Of a stretch of DNA of 64,000 bases, positions 38,501 through 51,221 are shown one piece after another. The position numbers were made by a program, and so were the translations under genes. Origin of the DNA: Temnothorax longispinosus (Eukaryota > Arthropoda > Insecta > Hymenoptera > Formicidae); the NCBI RefSeq assembly GCF_030848805.1, contig NC_092363.1:6634001-6698000 (forward strand), read 5' to 3'. Below the pieces are notes generated by a model. That model was not told the DNA's origin, searched no databases, and was given only the letters and a program-made list of their open reading frames with translations. Numbering within the stretch: position 1 is the stretch's first letter; each line of letters opens with the position of its first letter.

Positions 38501-39308
38501 CAATTTCCGCTTCCACTTTAACTTATTCGAAACAACGCCAACGCCGCGGCCGGACCACACCGCGAATCGATTAAACTCTCAGAAAATTTCCCGTAATGAA
38601 CGGCATAACGGCGAACTGTATGCGCACAAAGCCGAAAACGACGCTCAAGCGAGTCACAAAGGAGTCGCCGCGACGAGAAGAGGAAAATGGAGTTAATGAT
38701 TCGCGACGCGCGATAGAAATTCGCGATGGAAAGAATAATGAAAAAAATGCTTCGCGCTTCGGCTCGCAAAGCTGCGACAAAGAAAAGCAAATCCGAGTGC
38801 AAGGTTGCTCCAGTTTTTGCGATTCACACAGTGCAGACTCGACCCTGGGCTTCCTTTCACGACGGAAATACATTGGACATTCATCTCGCGACCCTATTCC
38901 TGCTGCTTCCTTTTTTTTTACTGCGTTTCTTCCCTTTTTATCATCAAAATTGCTAATTTGACCGACCTTTTTTATCTCAAGGATGAAACTTCGTATCTAA
39001 AATTATTGCAATCACTTCCGCAGCCAATGTAACCAACCGTTTAATATTTCCAATACATTAATTCATATTGATTCTTGTTCAGATAATTGAAATTCTTCTC
39101 GTGATTCATGAATATAATCGTACATTTTCCTTGAATGAGAAAAAGAAGGACGGGAATCGTTTAGGCGAACTGATAAATTTAGCCCGTTTCTTCATTAACT
39201 CTAATTTGTCTGAAACTTCTTAATTCTCATTACGATCCGAGTTTTTAAGTAATTATTCCACCCGTCGCCGGAATTCAAAGTTGCTCACTTTTTCGGATTA
39301 GAAGAAGA

Positions 39309-39330
39309 GCTCTCTCTCTCTCTCTCTCTG
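39309..39330. repeat. (CT)n microsatellite
   Basis: About ten CT units. A chance 97-codon frame begins just after it. Confidence 0.9.
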
Positions 39331-42300
39331 GACGAGCGAAAAGTGGGACGCTTGGTAAGGATTGCGCGCGGGTCGCATTGCGAAAATATCTGGGAGTGTC
39401 GGCTACAAATTTCGGACAAATGGCAATCTTACGTTACGGACAAAAATCCGCTTGCGGATTACGACGGGCAAAATAAATTTCCGGTCACACGCGTTTCCGG
39501 GCCGTTTCGTCCGCTTCGCGACGAGTACGCGAAATTATTTCATGTGGACTCAGCTGAAAACAACGATATCGCGCTGCTGAGCTCGATACGATTCGCCGCG
39601 TTGTTGTCCGAACAAATGGCTACTCGTTTATACTGATTTCAATCCCCGCCGTGCTATCAATCGTACGATAAAATCGAGGTCAAGCTAATTGAACGGCACG
39701 TGATGAGAATTCGGTGGTCAAGTTCCCCTTTCCGGACCAATCAAATCAACGACATTCCCTTGACAGTCTAAATATTTAACATTTCCTCGTTCGACAGTAC
39801 AGCAACCAAACCTCGCAATTGCGAAACGCTCTCTCGCGCCTTCCGCGGTTTAATTAAAGAGATTCGATACACACATTTGCGCGTATAATCGATACGGAAC
39901 AATCGTATAAGAGATATTATACTCTCTCGCGAAAGCGGCATAGTAATTCGCAACATGACGTAATGTATGATTCACTCGTTTGAATGATATATACGCGCGC
40001 GCCTAATTAAATCGAATCATAAACAGCGAATCATAAACATACCGTCGATTGCAATCTACACGTTAATTGGCGGTGTTATGTCGATCGAGGTAGCGAAATA
40101 GACGGCTGGAATTGAATGCCAAGATTTAGGACAACGACACGTTAAGTTTTATGAATGAACCATTGTAAAAGTTTTTTATATATCATTAATAATATTTACA
40201 AATATATATACATATATATACAACTAATGAGCTATTGTTACATTAAGAGTCTTAATAATAGACCATTAGACGCCGATAATCGTTTACTGCTACGAAATTA
40301 GTTTATCGCTGATTAGTTTGTCGATGAGCCAACCACCGGAGGTTCATCTTCGAAATGCTCTCGACCAGCAGTGCCCCGCGGCACGGTAACCCTATCGATA
40401 TTCCGACAATTCCTCACCTCGATTTGGTATCCAGCGTACAAAGTAGGAGCGGATCGATCGTACGATCGATGTCCCTGCGCGATCCGAACTGGAGGAATTT
40501 CCTGCGATCGATCGACCGCCCGTGGTCGGCACCCGCGGCGAGCACACGAATCGAAGCGTATGCACGCGACACGCGTGCACGTCATACACGACTTTATTCA
40601 CTTTCACCCCACGACACGGCCGCAGCGGTACGAACGCACAATTCGCAGCCTGCGACGTGAAATAACGTCGTTCGTTAGCGGGATACGACGCAGAAAGAAA
40701 AAAAAAGGGAGAAGTGTCTAACGAACGTATAACGAGAAATTGCAAATAAAAGGGAACGCTGTTAGATGCCATTAAAACGGAATATTTGTGCGATAAAGGA
40801 CGAAAAATGCCGTTCTAATTAAAATAAATAAATTGCGAAAGAGCCAAACACAGAGCGGCCCGGCTACATTTCGAGTAATTCATAACGAGCGTGCTTACGC
40901 GAGAGAGAAGCTTGGCCGAATTGTTATTTCCAAAGTCGCCAATAATTTACCAGAGATATCACGTAATTATTAGATAAATTACAACGGACAATTTTATCTC
41001 GCGAACAGTTTTACGCGATGGATAATGATTGAATATTTAACGCCGGGAATTGAGAGAACGGTCATATCGAATTAAAACTGATGAAGCTCGATTATATTTA
41101 GTTTCCCGATGGAATCTTTTATCGAAATACATCGGTGAACTTTTCGCATTCGATATGCATTGAATATTTCACATATTATATAAAGTTTGTTAATTTAAGC
41201 ATAGAACCTCGCCATTTGCGATGACAGTGTAACGATTTATTAGTAACTCTGTAAATTTGAAGCTGTTCGTTGAAGGTGAAATTGCTCTTTGATCTTCAGC
41301 ACCGAGCTAGTTGCACAACGATATTAATTAGAGTTCTTATGGTCGTGAAACACGGCAATTTTGGTCCAATAGATGCATTATTTGCGCCACGCAGAACGGG
41401 GCTAACAGCAGCGATAACAGACAGACGTAGAGATTATGTCAGATTATGTCACACTGCCACGTGTGAATAATAGACTCGGACAAATTGAAGCTCGAACACA
41501 TCAAAACTCTCTCGCCGGTTAAAATTCGAGAAGAGAGCTCCAATTCCACATCGTCCGTTCATAAGCTTTGGTTTGTACGGGGACACTTTGCAGCAAAATA
41601 AATTTTATTTCTCTGATTTATTTTTCAAAACTTTTATCCTGAGATATAACGGACGCGAACGGCATTAGACGACTAACTGGCTTTCCGAGCTTGCGAGTTT
41701 TCGATGAAAACTTTTCTATGAAATGTCAGATTGAACACGGTAAATGGAGAATTAGAGCGAATAATAGAGACGAGATTCATTTTAAAACAATACACTCGAA
41801 TGTATCTTGAAATAACGTTAATTAAACTGTATAATTACAAACTTTTTATACTATCTAATTTAACATTTTTTTCTTCGTTACGATTTCTACGTAGCTGAGG
41901 CGCTCTTTGAAGCTTAACTTTCCGGTATCGAAGTGGCTTGGTAGCAATCATGTTAAACGCACAATTTTTACGTAATATAGAATAAGAAAATTGTTTTATC
42001 GTTATTAAAATAATTATAATTTAAAAAATTTCTATCATCCAACGTAAAAACATTTATACTGAACGTAAGTGAAAAGAATCGCGACAGTTCTTGCATATTT
42101 TATGGATGAAGTAGTTTCAGTTCCAATTTTGGAGCGTAATCTAAGAATGTCACTTCGATACTTGGACAGCCTGCCAGAAGCAGCCGCGAGAAACAAGGCA
42201 CAGCGGACAAAAAGGGGGGGGGGGAAAGTGTCTCGCTTCGAAGCACAAAGGGAGCGGTTTACAGAAGAAAGAGGGATTAACGCGGGACTACAATCGGTCA

Positions 42301-42419
42301 CAGTCGCGGCAGGGTGGACCCGGTGGACAGCCGTTTCGCGGACGTCCGTATCGCGCGAGAGTTCCTGCGGAACTGGCAGCAGCACTTCCGTACGACAGTG
42401 TAAAAATCACGAGACTTCC

Positions 42420-42560
42420 ACCTCCTTCCCACCCCCATCCCCTCCGTTCCTGGCCGCCGCGCCGGTCACGTGACCTTTCACCTCCCGCCGTCGCCGAGAG
42501 ATGCACTCTCGCCCTCCGCCAGCCGCGCGGCCCGTTCGCCAACCCCTAGGTCCATGACGC
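42420..42560. promoter_or_regulatory. Promoter-like C/T-rich island with a CLEAR-type palindrome
   Basis: Positions 42464-42475 form a perfect 12-base palindrome, GGTCACGTGACC. Its core GTCACGTGAC is the motif bound by MiT/TFE and USF basic helix-loop-helix factors, and it is enriched at lysosomal gene promoters in animals. The surrounding DNA is CpG-rich and pyrimidine-rich, typical of a TATA-less promoter. Which gene it serves is unknown. The nearest well-supported exon is the minus-strand start exon at 44147-44340, which lies to the right and reads leftward, so this island is downstream of that start. Confidence 0.35.
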
Positions 42561-42793
42561 CCCTTTCGTGCTCGCCCCGAAAACCTTCGCGAAATTCTCA
42601 ACCCGTGTCATTCACGGTTCGACATTCCGTTCGTGTTCCCTCGGCGATTGGTTCAAGCGAAAACGATGGCAAAGGGAAGATTGCACCTCAAACCCGATTG
42701 CGCGTTTCTGGTTCTGTTAAAAGTGAGAATTGCCTAGGAACCGGAAGTGGAAACCAACGCAAATGTTGTAAACGAAAGACGCTACAGAATTAA
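42554..42793 (+). CDS. Hypothetical 79-residue Ser/basic open frame next to a promoter-like island
   Basis: The frame starts MTPLSCSPRKPSRNSQPVSF and ends in CCKRKTLQN and TAA at 42793. It is open upstream as far as 42470 without an earlier ATG. It is rich in serine, arginine and lysine, as expected for a short disordered protein but also for chance translation of GC-rich DNA. It begins about 80 bases after the CLEAR-type palindrome at 42464-42475. No homologue is recognised, and a weak donor (TTAAAAGTGAGAA) lies inside it. Confidence 0.2.
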   Translation: MTPLSCSPRKPSRNSQPVSFTVRHSVRVPSAIGSSENDGKGKIAPQTRLRVSGSVKSENCLGTGSGNQRKCCKRKTLQN

Positions 42794-42860
42794 AGCTGTA
42801 AAATGCCAGAGGCTGCGGTGATTCACGAAATAAGATTTCGAGCTAAGTTCTTATGTAACT

Positions 42861-43375
42861 CTAATCTTGTTCTCGCATATCTTTTTTTTTTTTTATCAAA
42901 TAGAGGTGATATCGATATTATGTAGTAATAGTTCGTGTAGGGAATTATTGATGATATTGTAACAAATTCAAGATTCTAAATATGTGTGTGTATAGATCTT
43001 GAGTGATATTAAATGATTCACGTTTAATGGTTCACCAAATAATTTTTAGATTTTGGGATAAATAATAAAATCCTAATCTTGTTATTTTTACATATCTTTC
43101 TTGTTTATATTAGATAAGGACGATATCGTGTAGAGAGATGCAAGATAGTTCGTGTCTTATAGAGATGATATTATAAAAAATTCAAGATTTTCCAAATATG
43201 TATAAAGATTTTAAGATAAATAACATAATCCTAATCTTGTTACTTTTATATACCTTTTTTGTTTATATACTAAATAAAGATATCGTGTAGAGAGATGTAA
43301 GATATAGTTTGTGTCTTATTACAGAGATGATATTATATTATAAGAAATTCAAAGTTCTAAATGTATGGATCTTGA
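42861..43375. repeat. Degenerate tandem repeat, three units of about 145-210 bases
   Basis: Units start at 42861, 43073 and 43231, each opening with CTAATCTTGTT. All then share TATCTTT-type T-rich DNA, GATATCGTGTAGAGAGATG or a variant, GTTCGTGTCTTA or a variant, GATGATATTAT and an AAATTCAAG block. Units 2 and 3 are closest to each other. Unit 1 carries an extra insert of about 50 bases. The copies are AT-rich and non-coding. Confidence 0.7.
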
Positions 43376-44146
43376 GAAGCTGGATACGAACACGGTACCG
43401 ATGGCTCACGTATAGCGTCCAAGAAGTGGACCCAGCACTTTGCGTCTCGCGGCTTCAATTATGTGGGGGAACTTTAAGACCGCCGTTCCTACGACAATGA
43501 CTTATACGTCTCGCTTATCTCACGCGATTCCCGCCGCGGGCGGGATTAAACTCGTCCTATCAGAGCGTGCATTAAAAATATCCACTTTTCCGCGCAAACG
43601 AGATTAAGTCGTGTATTTCGGCGGTCGGAGCGAGAGACATTTCCGAAACGCCATTATTAAGAACGGTCGTGGATCACGCGCTTATTATACGGAAGCGGCT
43701 GTTTACCGAATAAACGCAGACGGCTCGAGTAAATAACGCCGCGCGATATATCTCCCCGGCTCGGCTTCGCGTATCTGTAAAACGCTATAATTGCGGCGCA
43801 TGTGCCCGCTCTTGAGACTTGAGACGCGCTGCGCTCTCGACTCGACGCGCGAGAGAGAGCTCACGTCAAATTTTGACCCCGCCCGTTTGCCGCTGAAACA
43901 CTATACATGATTTCTCAGCGGGCCGAATCGCCACGTTACATCCCATATCCCGTACTTTAAAAACGTTTATTTTGTATATAATTCGCATGTTCAATTTTCT
44001 CGCCATACGTACAGTGTTATTAGAATTGCAGAAAACATTTAACTTTCGCGATAACAATCTCCTCCACAAACGGAGTTTCGTAAAAATCAAGTTTTCAAGC
44101 GATTTAGAATTGCTCCCGAATGTCCTCCAAGGCTCAAGAGTCTCAC

Positions 44147-44340
44147 CTGCCACATCCGGGAGTTCTCACGACGTCGTAGCGAACGCTAGGCTTCCTGCGA
44201 CGTTCCCTCGGGCTTTTCAGGGCCTCCCGTCCGTTCCTGGACGATTCCTGGACGATATCGCGCGAGTAGGTGTGTGTCTTTAACGGTTGATACGCCTCGG
44301 TGGTCGCGCAGACGCCGATGCAGCCGCAGCACTTGGACAT
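44147..44340 (-). CDS. First coding exon of an unnamed long-intron gene (Cys-rich N-terminus)
   Basis: Reading leftward on the minus strand, an ATG at 44340 opens 64 codons plus two bases, then a strong donor GGCAG|GTGAGACTC. The N-terminus MSKCCGCIGVC has four cysteines within eleven residues, the kind of cluster that is often palmitoylated on cytoplasmic membrane proteins (inference). A basic stretch (PRERRRKPSVRYD) follows and the exon ends near RTPGCG. There is no hydrophobic segment, so if the product is a membrane protein this would be its cytoplasmic part. The phase-2 end matches the phase-2 start of the exon at 8948-9133, giving a serine at the junction and an intron of about 35 kb. 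I do not recognise the protein. Confidence 0.6.
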
Positions 44341-47300
44341 CGCTCAACTCTTTTCACGCGACGATCAAATCCGCACGTTCTCGCAACGTTCGTTTCCTCG
44401 TTCTCGCCGGCTTTTTATCTACACCACCGCAATTCCCCCGAATCGCTTTACTTTCCGGCGGACCGAGACTCTGGTATCGACATCGTCTGCACGTCGTAAG
44501 AGGAAAAACACGAGGCGCAACTTTTGCGCTGCTCTTTGGCGAGGAAGCACGTCCGCCGATATAGAAGGTCCGAATGAAATACATTCGACGGTTTAGAACG
44601 GGCACGCCGCGCCGCCGGTCCTGCACGGCCAGTGTTCGGGCAGATATATGTATACGTACCATACGAATCGGAAAAGCCCGTGATCTATCGCGCGCGTGCT
44701 CTTTACGTGAACGAACTCCCGATAGGCGAGGCGAGGCGAGGTGAAGTCACGAAACACACTCGGCGCCCTCGTATATACGCTATCCCGAGGAAGGCACTTG
44801 AGATGAAAAGTTGGAATGATTTTCGGTCGGGCCTCTCCGTGCCCTCTCGTGCAGTCCGCGAGCCGGGAGAATTTTATTTAAAGCGGATATAAGAGAGCGA
44901 ATTCAATTTTGAACCGTTGTAGACATGGAAAGGGTGGGCGCGGGTGTGCCCTATACCAACTTTCGCCTTTTTCATCGCCATGAATAAATATAATGGAGAT
45001 TATTTTCCTGCATGCACACTTCTCAACGCTGCGCGCTGCATTGATTTCGAACCGTTGAAAAAAATCTTCGGAAACGCTGCGACGAATCGATAAAAATGAT
45101 AAGGCGACGTTAAGTACAGGCGAAGTAACGGACGGGTCTCGAAGTCGGCCAAAGTATCTTGAAGTCGCGATTTAGCCACGCTTGTGGATTCGCGCATACC
45201 TCGACCGTAATCGAGATTCGGGGAAGCGCGAGACAAAACCGAGAAAGGGAGCGCGAAAGGAATGTGCGCAGCGACGTGCATCGCGCGCGCGCGCGAAACA
45301 ATGCCGAAATTGAAGCGATTGCGTATATCCATCCATCGGGGATTGCGGGCACGTACGCCGGGAATGTCTTTTCAGCTACAAACGCCGTAATTTTGCCGAT
45401 CCCCGATCCCCGCGCCGCACCGCGCTTCTTAATAATTGTTCGGCGATTCTTAATATTCAGCTCGCCCCGGGTGTGTTACAGCTGACGGTTCACCGACCGC
45501 TACGTGACGATGTTCGATCGCATCGCACGTGTGCCGCCACCCGCGATGAGGTTCCTGAGGCACTGGGAATGACAATGTCCTCCATGGTAGATAAAATTCA
45601 TCCGATCCTACGAAAGTCCCAAACGAAACCTCGCATAATTCGAAAAATGGCTTCTGTTTAAAAATAAATTACTAATGTCCGTTAAGATCCTATATCCCGT
45701 CATATTCCGATAAGAAATAATTACTATTTACCTCAACTATCAATTTTTCCGTAAAGATTTAGTTAGTAAAAAATATCATCCTTTATTTTACTTTTTAGAA
45801 GATATAGTAACGTTTCTGCTGTACTACTGTACCGTACTGTTGTTATTGATATTGTAATTTTAACTCGATTTATTTTCGATCAGCCAAAATTTCGGAAACT
45901 TTTAGGTCGATCGGACGCACATCGCGTTAGATGTTGTACGTAAAAGAACACCGTTGAAAAATCGCGGCTTCCCTCGCGATGGACGCTTGGGACGATACTG
46001 AGAGAAGTTCTCGCTGAAGGGCGGAGATGAAGAAGAAATAGAAGAAGAGTCAAAGAGTGGAGAGGAGCGCGTGTCCTCCGTCTGTGCGTCAGCGGTGCGT
46101 GACGCATACCGATTTAAATAAGCATACAATATTTTCTGAACGAGAAACGGCGTATCCTCGCGGTTATTAAACGTAAATACGCACTGAAACCTTCCATTAA
46201 AAAAAAAAAATAATTAGATAATGTTATATTAAATGATGAGTTATTTTTATTGAGAAATTAAATCAATATGAGGGTCAATTTCTCGCGGTGGCGACATTAA
46301 ATCTGATTTTATTCGTTATACAATGTTTGCGCGGTTCTCGAAACACTTGGAACATATGCGGAAATGGTTTAACGATCCACCGAATGTTACGCCAATGTGT
46401 CGACCGTACGATTGCATCGTATAAGAACATTCATCGGCATACACCGCGAGAACGCGCTTGCTCGACACACGCATCGCCTGTAGTCTGCAAACCAGGCGGA
46501 TCAACAACCGGACGTGGCTCCGGACTGCAGCTTCTTTTGCGTTTCGTCTGCTCCCCGTCGAGCGCACGCACGATGTACGCGGAAGGTTTAACGCAACTCC
46601 CGCTCGATCGCCCTCGTTTGTGCGAGTGAACAAATCGAGGAAGTAGAAATAAACTCTTTTTTCGTAAATAGGGGCAGGACTCGTTAAATTTTAATACGTA
46701 ATTAATAAGATAATTATCTAAAGATATATTCGAAACAGGGAATTTAAGTAAAATAAAACAAAAATTCGAGCGGACAGGGCAAAAATGTTGTTATTAATGA
46801 CGAGGAGTTTTTCTTGCGGCAGACACCGGAGATAAGCTCGCGAGAGGCTCCAGACGAAAAATGGTAATGGCCGTTAACGCGCTTCGAACGAGGGAGAGTA
46901 AATTGCGGAAAAGGCCGGTGGTGCGAGAGCGACGCGTCGGGCGGAAACTCGAAGCCGAAAACGAGACACGTGCGCGCCATGAGGGCGACGATCTCACGCC
47001 TCGCAAATTCGGATCTCGTTTTCATTCCGCCATTCGCCAGCGCGAAAACCCTCGCTAATCTATCGCGCACCGGGACGTTGAAATAACGGAGCGCGCGTGC
47101 AACGTCCGTATGCATGATTAGCGGCGAAACCCGAAACTCGGTATTTTATAATAGATCCTGCACTTCGATACAATGTATAACGTTGGATCGATTAAATCAC
47201 GTCTGAGAATTAAATCTCACGATTCGCTACAATTACCTGAGCGTGATGGATCACGCTAACGGACGGAATAATATACATGTATACCGAGAGCGATGTAAAG

Positions 47301-50300
47301 TGCGCTTCGCCGCAAATCGTGGAGATACGAAGGGCGATGAGAGACGACTCGAGTTTATTTCCCTAACGTGCACATCTTGCTCCGCTACGTCTCTCTCCGA
47401 GACACGTATTTCCTGTCAGTTTTGACATGAGCTATGGAAATACCTCTCTGCAATTTTCAATTCTATATCCCTATTGGATTACTATATTTAAATCGAATTT
47501 ATGTATGGTGTGTGTGTGTGTGTGTGTGCGTGTGTGTGTTTAAAATGTATACTTCCTTTGATATAGTTCTTCATTCTAGTTTATGTTTATAATTAAAATT
47601 AAACTCGGATCGAGTTTAAGTAAAAGAAGATTTGTGATGATGTAAAAGCAAGAGTAACGTGGCAACGTAATATTTAGTGATTTCAAAGTCAGATTATTAA
47701 AGTTGCGATCAGCAAAATAAAAGTGCCAGGCTTATTGCGATATGTATCAGGTTTAAACTCATTTAAAAGAGATTAATTTGTTGGCAAATGCATATAGAGT
47801 GTTCCACAATTACTATACAATATTTAAATAGAGGTCAATTAAATCTGAAAATTCTGTTGTAAAATTGTCGAAGTCACAATATTTTTCAAATTATAAGCTA
47901 TCAAAGTTAGTATCACGTTCGCGTCAAATCCATGATTACATTTATACGTGTACTGATCTATCAACTATTTACCTATTCGTTGACTCTTTCCTTTCTTTCA
48001 CAAAATGAAATAATCGAGCTTCTAACTCATATAAACGAAAAATAATTTCTTAAATATTATAGAGAGAGTTGAATATAAAGATGTCGACCGGAATTAATGT
48101 TAATTGTATATCGTACTACGTGTAAAAGTCGTAAAACTAATTGAGTATAAAGGTCAATATCACTTGAAATGTGAGAGTCAATAAAAGATGACAGTGCATT
48201 TACAGACAATAGCGAGCGGGCTTTACGCGATCCTGTTACACTGATCGCTTATAACTGGAAAATTATTGTAGCCTCGACATTTTCATGTTAAATTTTTCGA
48301 TTCTAATTATTAATCTTCAGGATCCTAATACATTATTAAAGTATTATCACATGCTAGCAGGTTTTATTTTTTACGTCTTGCATAGACACAAAGAAAGAAG
48401 ACGTAAAATGATTATAAAATATTAAGATCGATATTGCTTTTCGTCTGCGCAAGTCCTTCTACCCAATAAATTTCATCTAATGGCCGTATAGGCGCGTAAT
48501 CCATTTACTGTAGAGAAAAGCACAGTCCCTCTTTCGTTCAAGAGACGGCAAATTTATTAAAGAGAAAGAGATCTTGAAAGAGAAGATAAGTCATCTGGCG
48601 CGAGCACTCGGTGTCGCGCATCCCGAATTCTCTTTTCGCTTAGATTCCCTCCTTAGACCTGCACCTACTTTCTTTCGTTTCATACGCGCCATTTAATCGT
48701 GTTCGGAAAACCAAAAGGTCGAGACCCGCGACCGTCCGCTCTGTCGAACATGCAGGCATCAAATGCGCACGTATTCCGGAATTTTGTTAAAAAGTTTGCG
48801 AGCGAAAGAGAGACGCTTGATGCGAGCATATATTATACGATGTAAATGAGACTCGCAATAAGTGAACTTGTAATGACAGTATTGAAACTGATTAAAAACT
48901 GTTTCTATCTTTTGCATCATGATGGTATAAAGTATTATATCCTTGTTATTTTACATATACGTATTTATTTAGAATGAGATTTTTAATATATATATAATTA
49001 TGAATAATTTTAAAGTATTTATTGAATATTTTATTTGATATATATTCAAAATATTATAATATTTTGAAGTATTTCTTTTTATATAACGTGTGTACTCCGG
49101 AAATTCTCCGAGACAGTTAGGTCAAGTGACACATTTTGCATTTAGTTTTACGTGTTGTCAGGTATCATTGCGTTATTATATTAAGTATATTGCATAAGAC
49201 GCAAAATTAGAAAAATGAGACGATTATATCAAACAAACAGCCAATGTCCGATCTAAAAATATCGATGACAGCTTAGAAATACAAAACGAATCTATCCAGG
49301 CAGAGATGGGAGGCAATATTCATGCACGGTATCTGGTGGCCGCGGGGTAGAAGCCAACGCTCTCATAATTCAGTCCTGTGTGCAATATCGAGGATCTACG
49401 GAGCTGCGACGCCGGCATACTTTCGTATTTCACGTAAAACAGGTGAATATTGCCATCGATACATCACCCATGCCATTCACGTGGCGCTCGCCACCGCAGT
49501 TTAGCTAGGAATATGTCCGTAAAATCGACCGATTTGTTTAGTGTCGGCTTTCGCGGTACACGGTTAACGACATATTAATTTTTCCAAAATTCCAGGATTA
49601 AAAGTGACGTGTAAAAATATTTTTTAAAGAGATGTGTCACCCTCTTAACATAAGAGAACTTGTGAAAAAAATACGTGTCTCAAAAGAGAACCCATCAAGC
49701 GGAAATATTTGCGTTTCTCTATCAGCCAATTTTTTTACCCGGTTTCAAAAACTTGTATTTTACGCGAATAAAAGAGAGTTACAAATCACGTACTCTTTTG
49801 CTTATCTCATGATTTCGCCATTCACGAACGTAGCGCAACTTTGCGCTTTTTCTCAGAAAACCGCAGCGATTTTTTTAGATCGTAATCGGAGTTATCGCAA
49901 GTTAACTTTTCGCTCGATGGTTTCACGACCTCAGCGTTCTTCGAAGAGTCGAATTGTAGATAGGACCATTCCACTTGGAAAAAAAAACGCGAAAACTGTG
50001 AGGATCGAAAATCATGTTGCGGTAACCATGAGAAAAGATAGTGCTTTCCTTTCCGTTCGTCGTAACATAATCGCAAACGGTTTTTCACATTGTTCCGTCG
50101 ATCCCCTAGACTCGTCGGGCTATACAGAAAATAAATAAACGAGCAAAGAAACTCTTTTGTGTAACGCCCCGTTCAATGTTCTTACTTGAAATATTATCGT
50201 TATTGTGAGAGACGCTATACAAAAATCTGTTAAAGCATTCACAACACCCGGCGGCGGAGAACCCCTTTTTATCTCTCCGCACTGTAATTTGCGCGCTTCG

Positions 50301-50657
50301 ATAAACGCCTTTATTCGCTAATCACTACGTTCGCAGAGGGAGAAGAATTAATTAATGCGAGTAACTAGATCTATCTTTAAACTACAGAGAAATGGCTCTT
50401 TTCACAATCTTTTAACAAGATATTATAAAAAAACAATATTCTCACTCATTGTGCCGCTACTTATATTCCATTTTAAAACATCAAAGCCATTTTATTTCGG
50501 AAAATATCCCAATTTAAGAAAGTATTCCAATTCCATTTCTTTTACACCGTAATTTTATCCTAAATTTCTTAATGAAAGTAACATCCTCCGTGATTTGAAT
50601 TTAAAAGATATCGGAAATACATCCGGCGAATCTTAGCAAACGAGGTAGGACCGTAGA
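44341..50657. other. No supported gene; upstream region of the exon at 44147
   Basis: Immediately right of 44340 is CpG-rich DNA that could hold the 5' leader or a promoter for that exon. Further right (45000-47400) are CpG islands with Arg-rich chance frames. From 47440 to 49300 the DNA is AT-rich and empty. The 168-codon frame at 49632-50138 lacks support. Confidence 0.4.
47508..47541. repeat. (GT)n microsatellite
   Basis: A run of GT units with one CG interruption, in AT-rich DNA without genes. Confidence 0.95.
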
Positions 50658-50855
50658 ATGTTAGAAACGCACGGCGCGGGCGACGAGCTGAGGGAAACCA
50701 AAGGTTTCAGGAGTAGTTCCACGGAATCCGATCACATCGAGCCAGTCCCAGGATTATACACCCGCTCTACCTCTTTCACTACCTTGCGCAAATTGCCGCG
50801 TGAGAAGTCGAAGTCCAGGATTGAAGCGCACTTCGAATTCGGAAAGGAGGAATGA
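50658..50855 (+). CDS. Hypothetical 65-residue open frame
   Basis: The frame reads MLETHGAGDELRETKGFRSS and ends in EFGKEE and TGA. The composition is protein-like (acidic/serine start, basic middle). A strong donor in another frame (TAGGAG|GTGAGAG) lies about 135 bases further on, so the region may be part of a leader exon on the plus strand. No similarity is recognised. Confidence 0.18.
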   Translation: MLETHGAGDELRETKGFRSSSTESDHIEPVPGLYTRSTSFTTLRKLPREKSKSRIEAHFEFGKEE

Positions 50856-51033
50856 GGCGCTTCCATTCGAAACTTTAATCGATCACGGTCGGGTGTGCCG
50901 AGAGGGCGGGAAAAGAGGCAAGAACGGAAACCTATATAGAGATCGAGGAAAACGAGAGGAGGAGAGCGGCAAAGCCGAAGCTAGGAGGTGAGAGAACGTG
51001 CGGATTCGCCGTGGCGCCGTCGAGCACTCTTAC

Positions 51034-51221
51034 CTCGATACTTTCGCCGGACTCGTGCGTGCCCACTGCAATCGAGTGCACTCGAGAAAGTAGCCACGTG
51101 GTGCCGTATCGTCCCGATACGAGAGAACTTGCGGCAAAAACGATGAGCCCGGTGCATCAGACGCGATCCTATGGTAGAGAGTATATTTCGCGAGCTGCAC
51201 GAAACAAAAATATAAAAACAT
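51034..51221 (-). CDS. Possible alternative upstream exon of the minus-strand long-intron gene
   Basis: On the minus strand a frame is open from an ATG at 51221 to a strong donor (TATCGAG|GTAAGAGTGC). It spans 62 codons plus two bases and ends in phase 2, the phase needed to join the exon at 9133. The start is hydrophobic and aromatic (MFLYFCFVQL), followed by mixed polar sequence ending in TSPAKVS. An acceptor-like TTTTTGTTTCGTGCAG lies inside the first codons, so the segment could instead be an internal exon starting at 51194. A chance frame of this length before a good donor cannot be excluded. Transcript data would decide. Confidence 0.33.

Larger units (their letters stand above)
33300..42400. 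other. No supported gene
   Basis: Probable intron of the minus-strand gene. CpG islands at 34100-34650, 36540-37080, 38270-38800, 39340-39650 and 40310-40700 show only chance frames. AT-rich stretches show nothing beyond short A/T runs. Confidence 0.4.

Noticed and set aside
39343..39636. 97-codon plus-strand frame MGRLVRIARGSHCE...
   Set aside because: Begins right after a CT microsatellite and has no domain, splice site or polyadenylation support.
49632..50138. 168-codon plus-strand open frame
   Set aside because: No recognisable domain and no splice or polyadenylation context. The minus strand is open across much of the same span.
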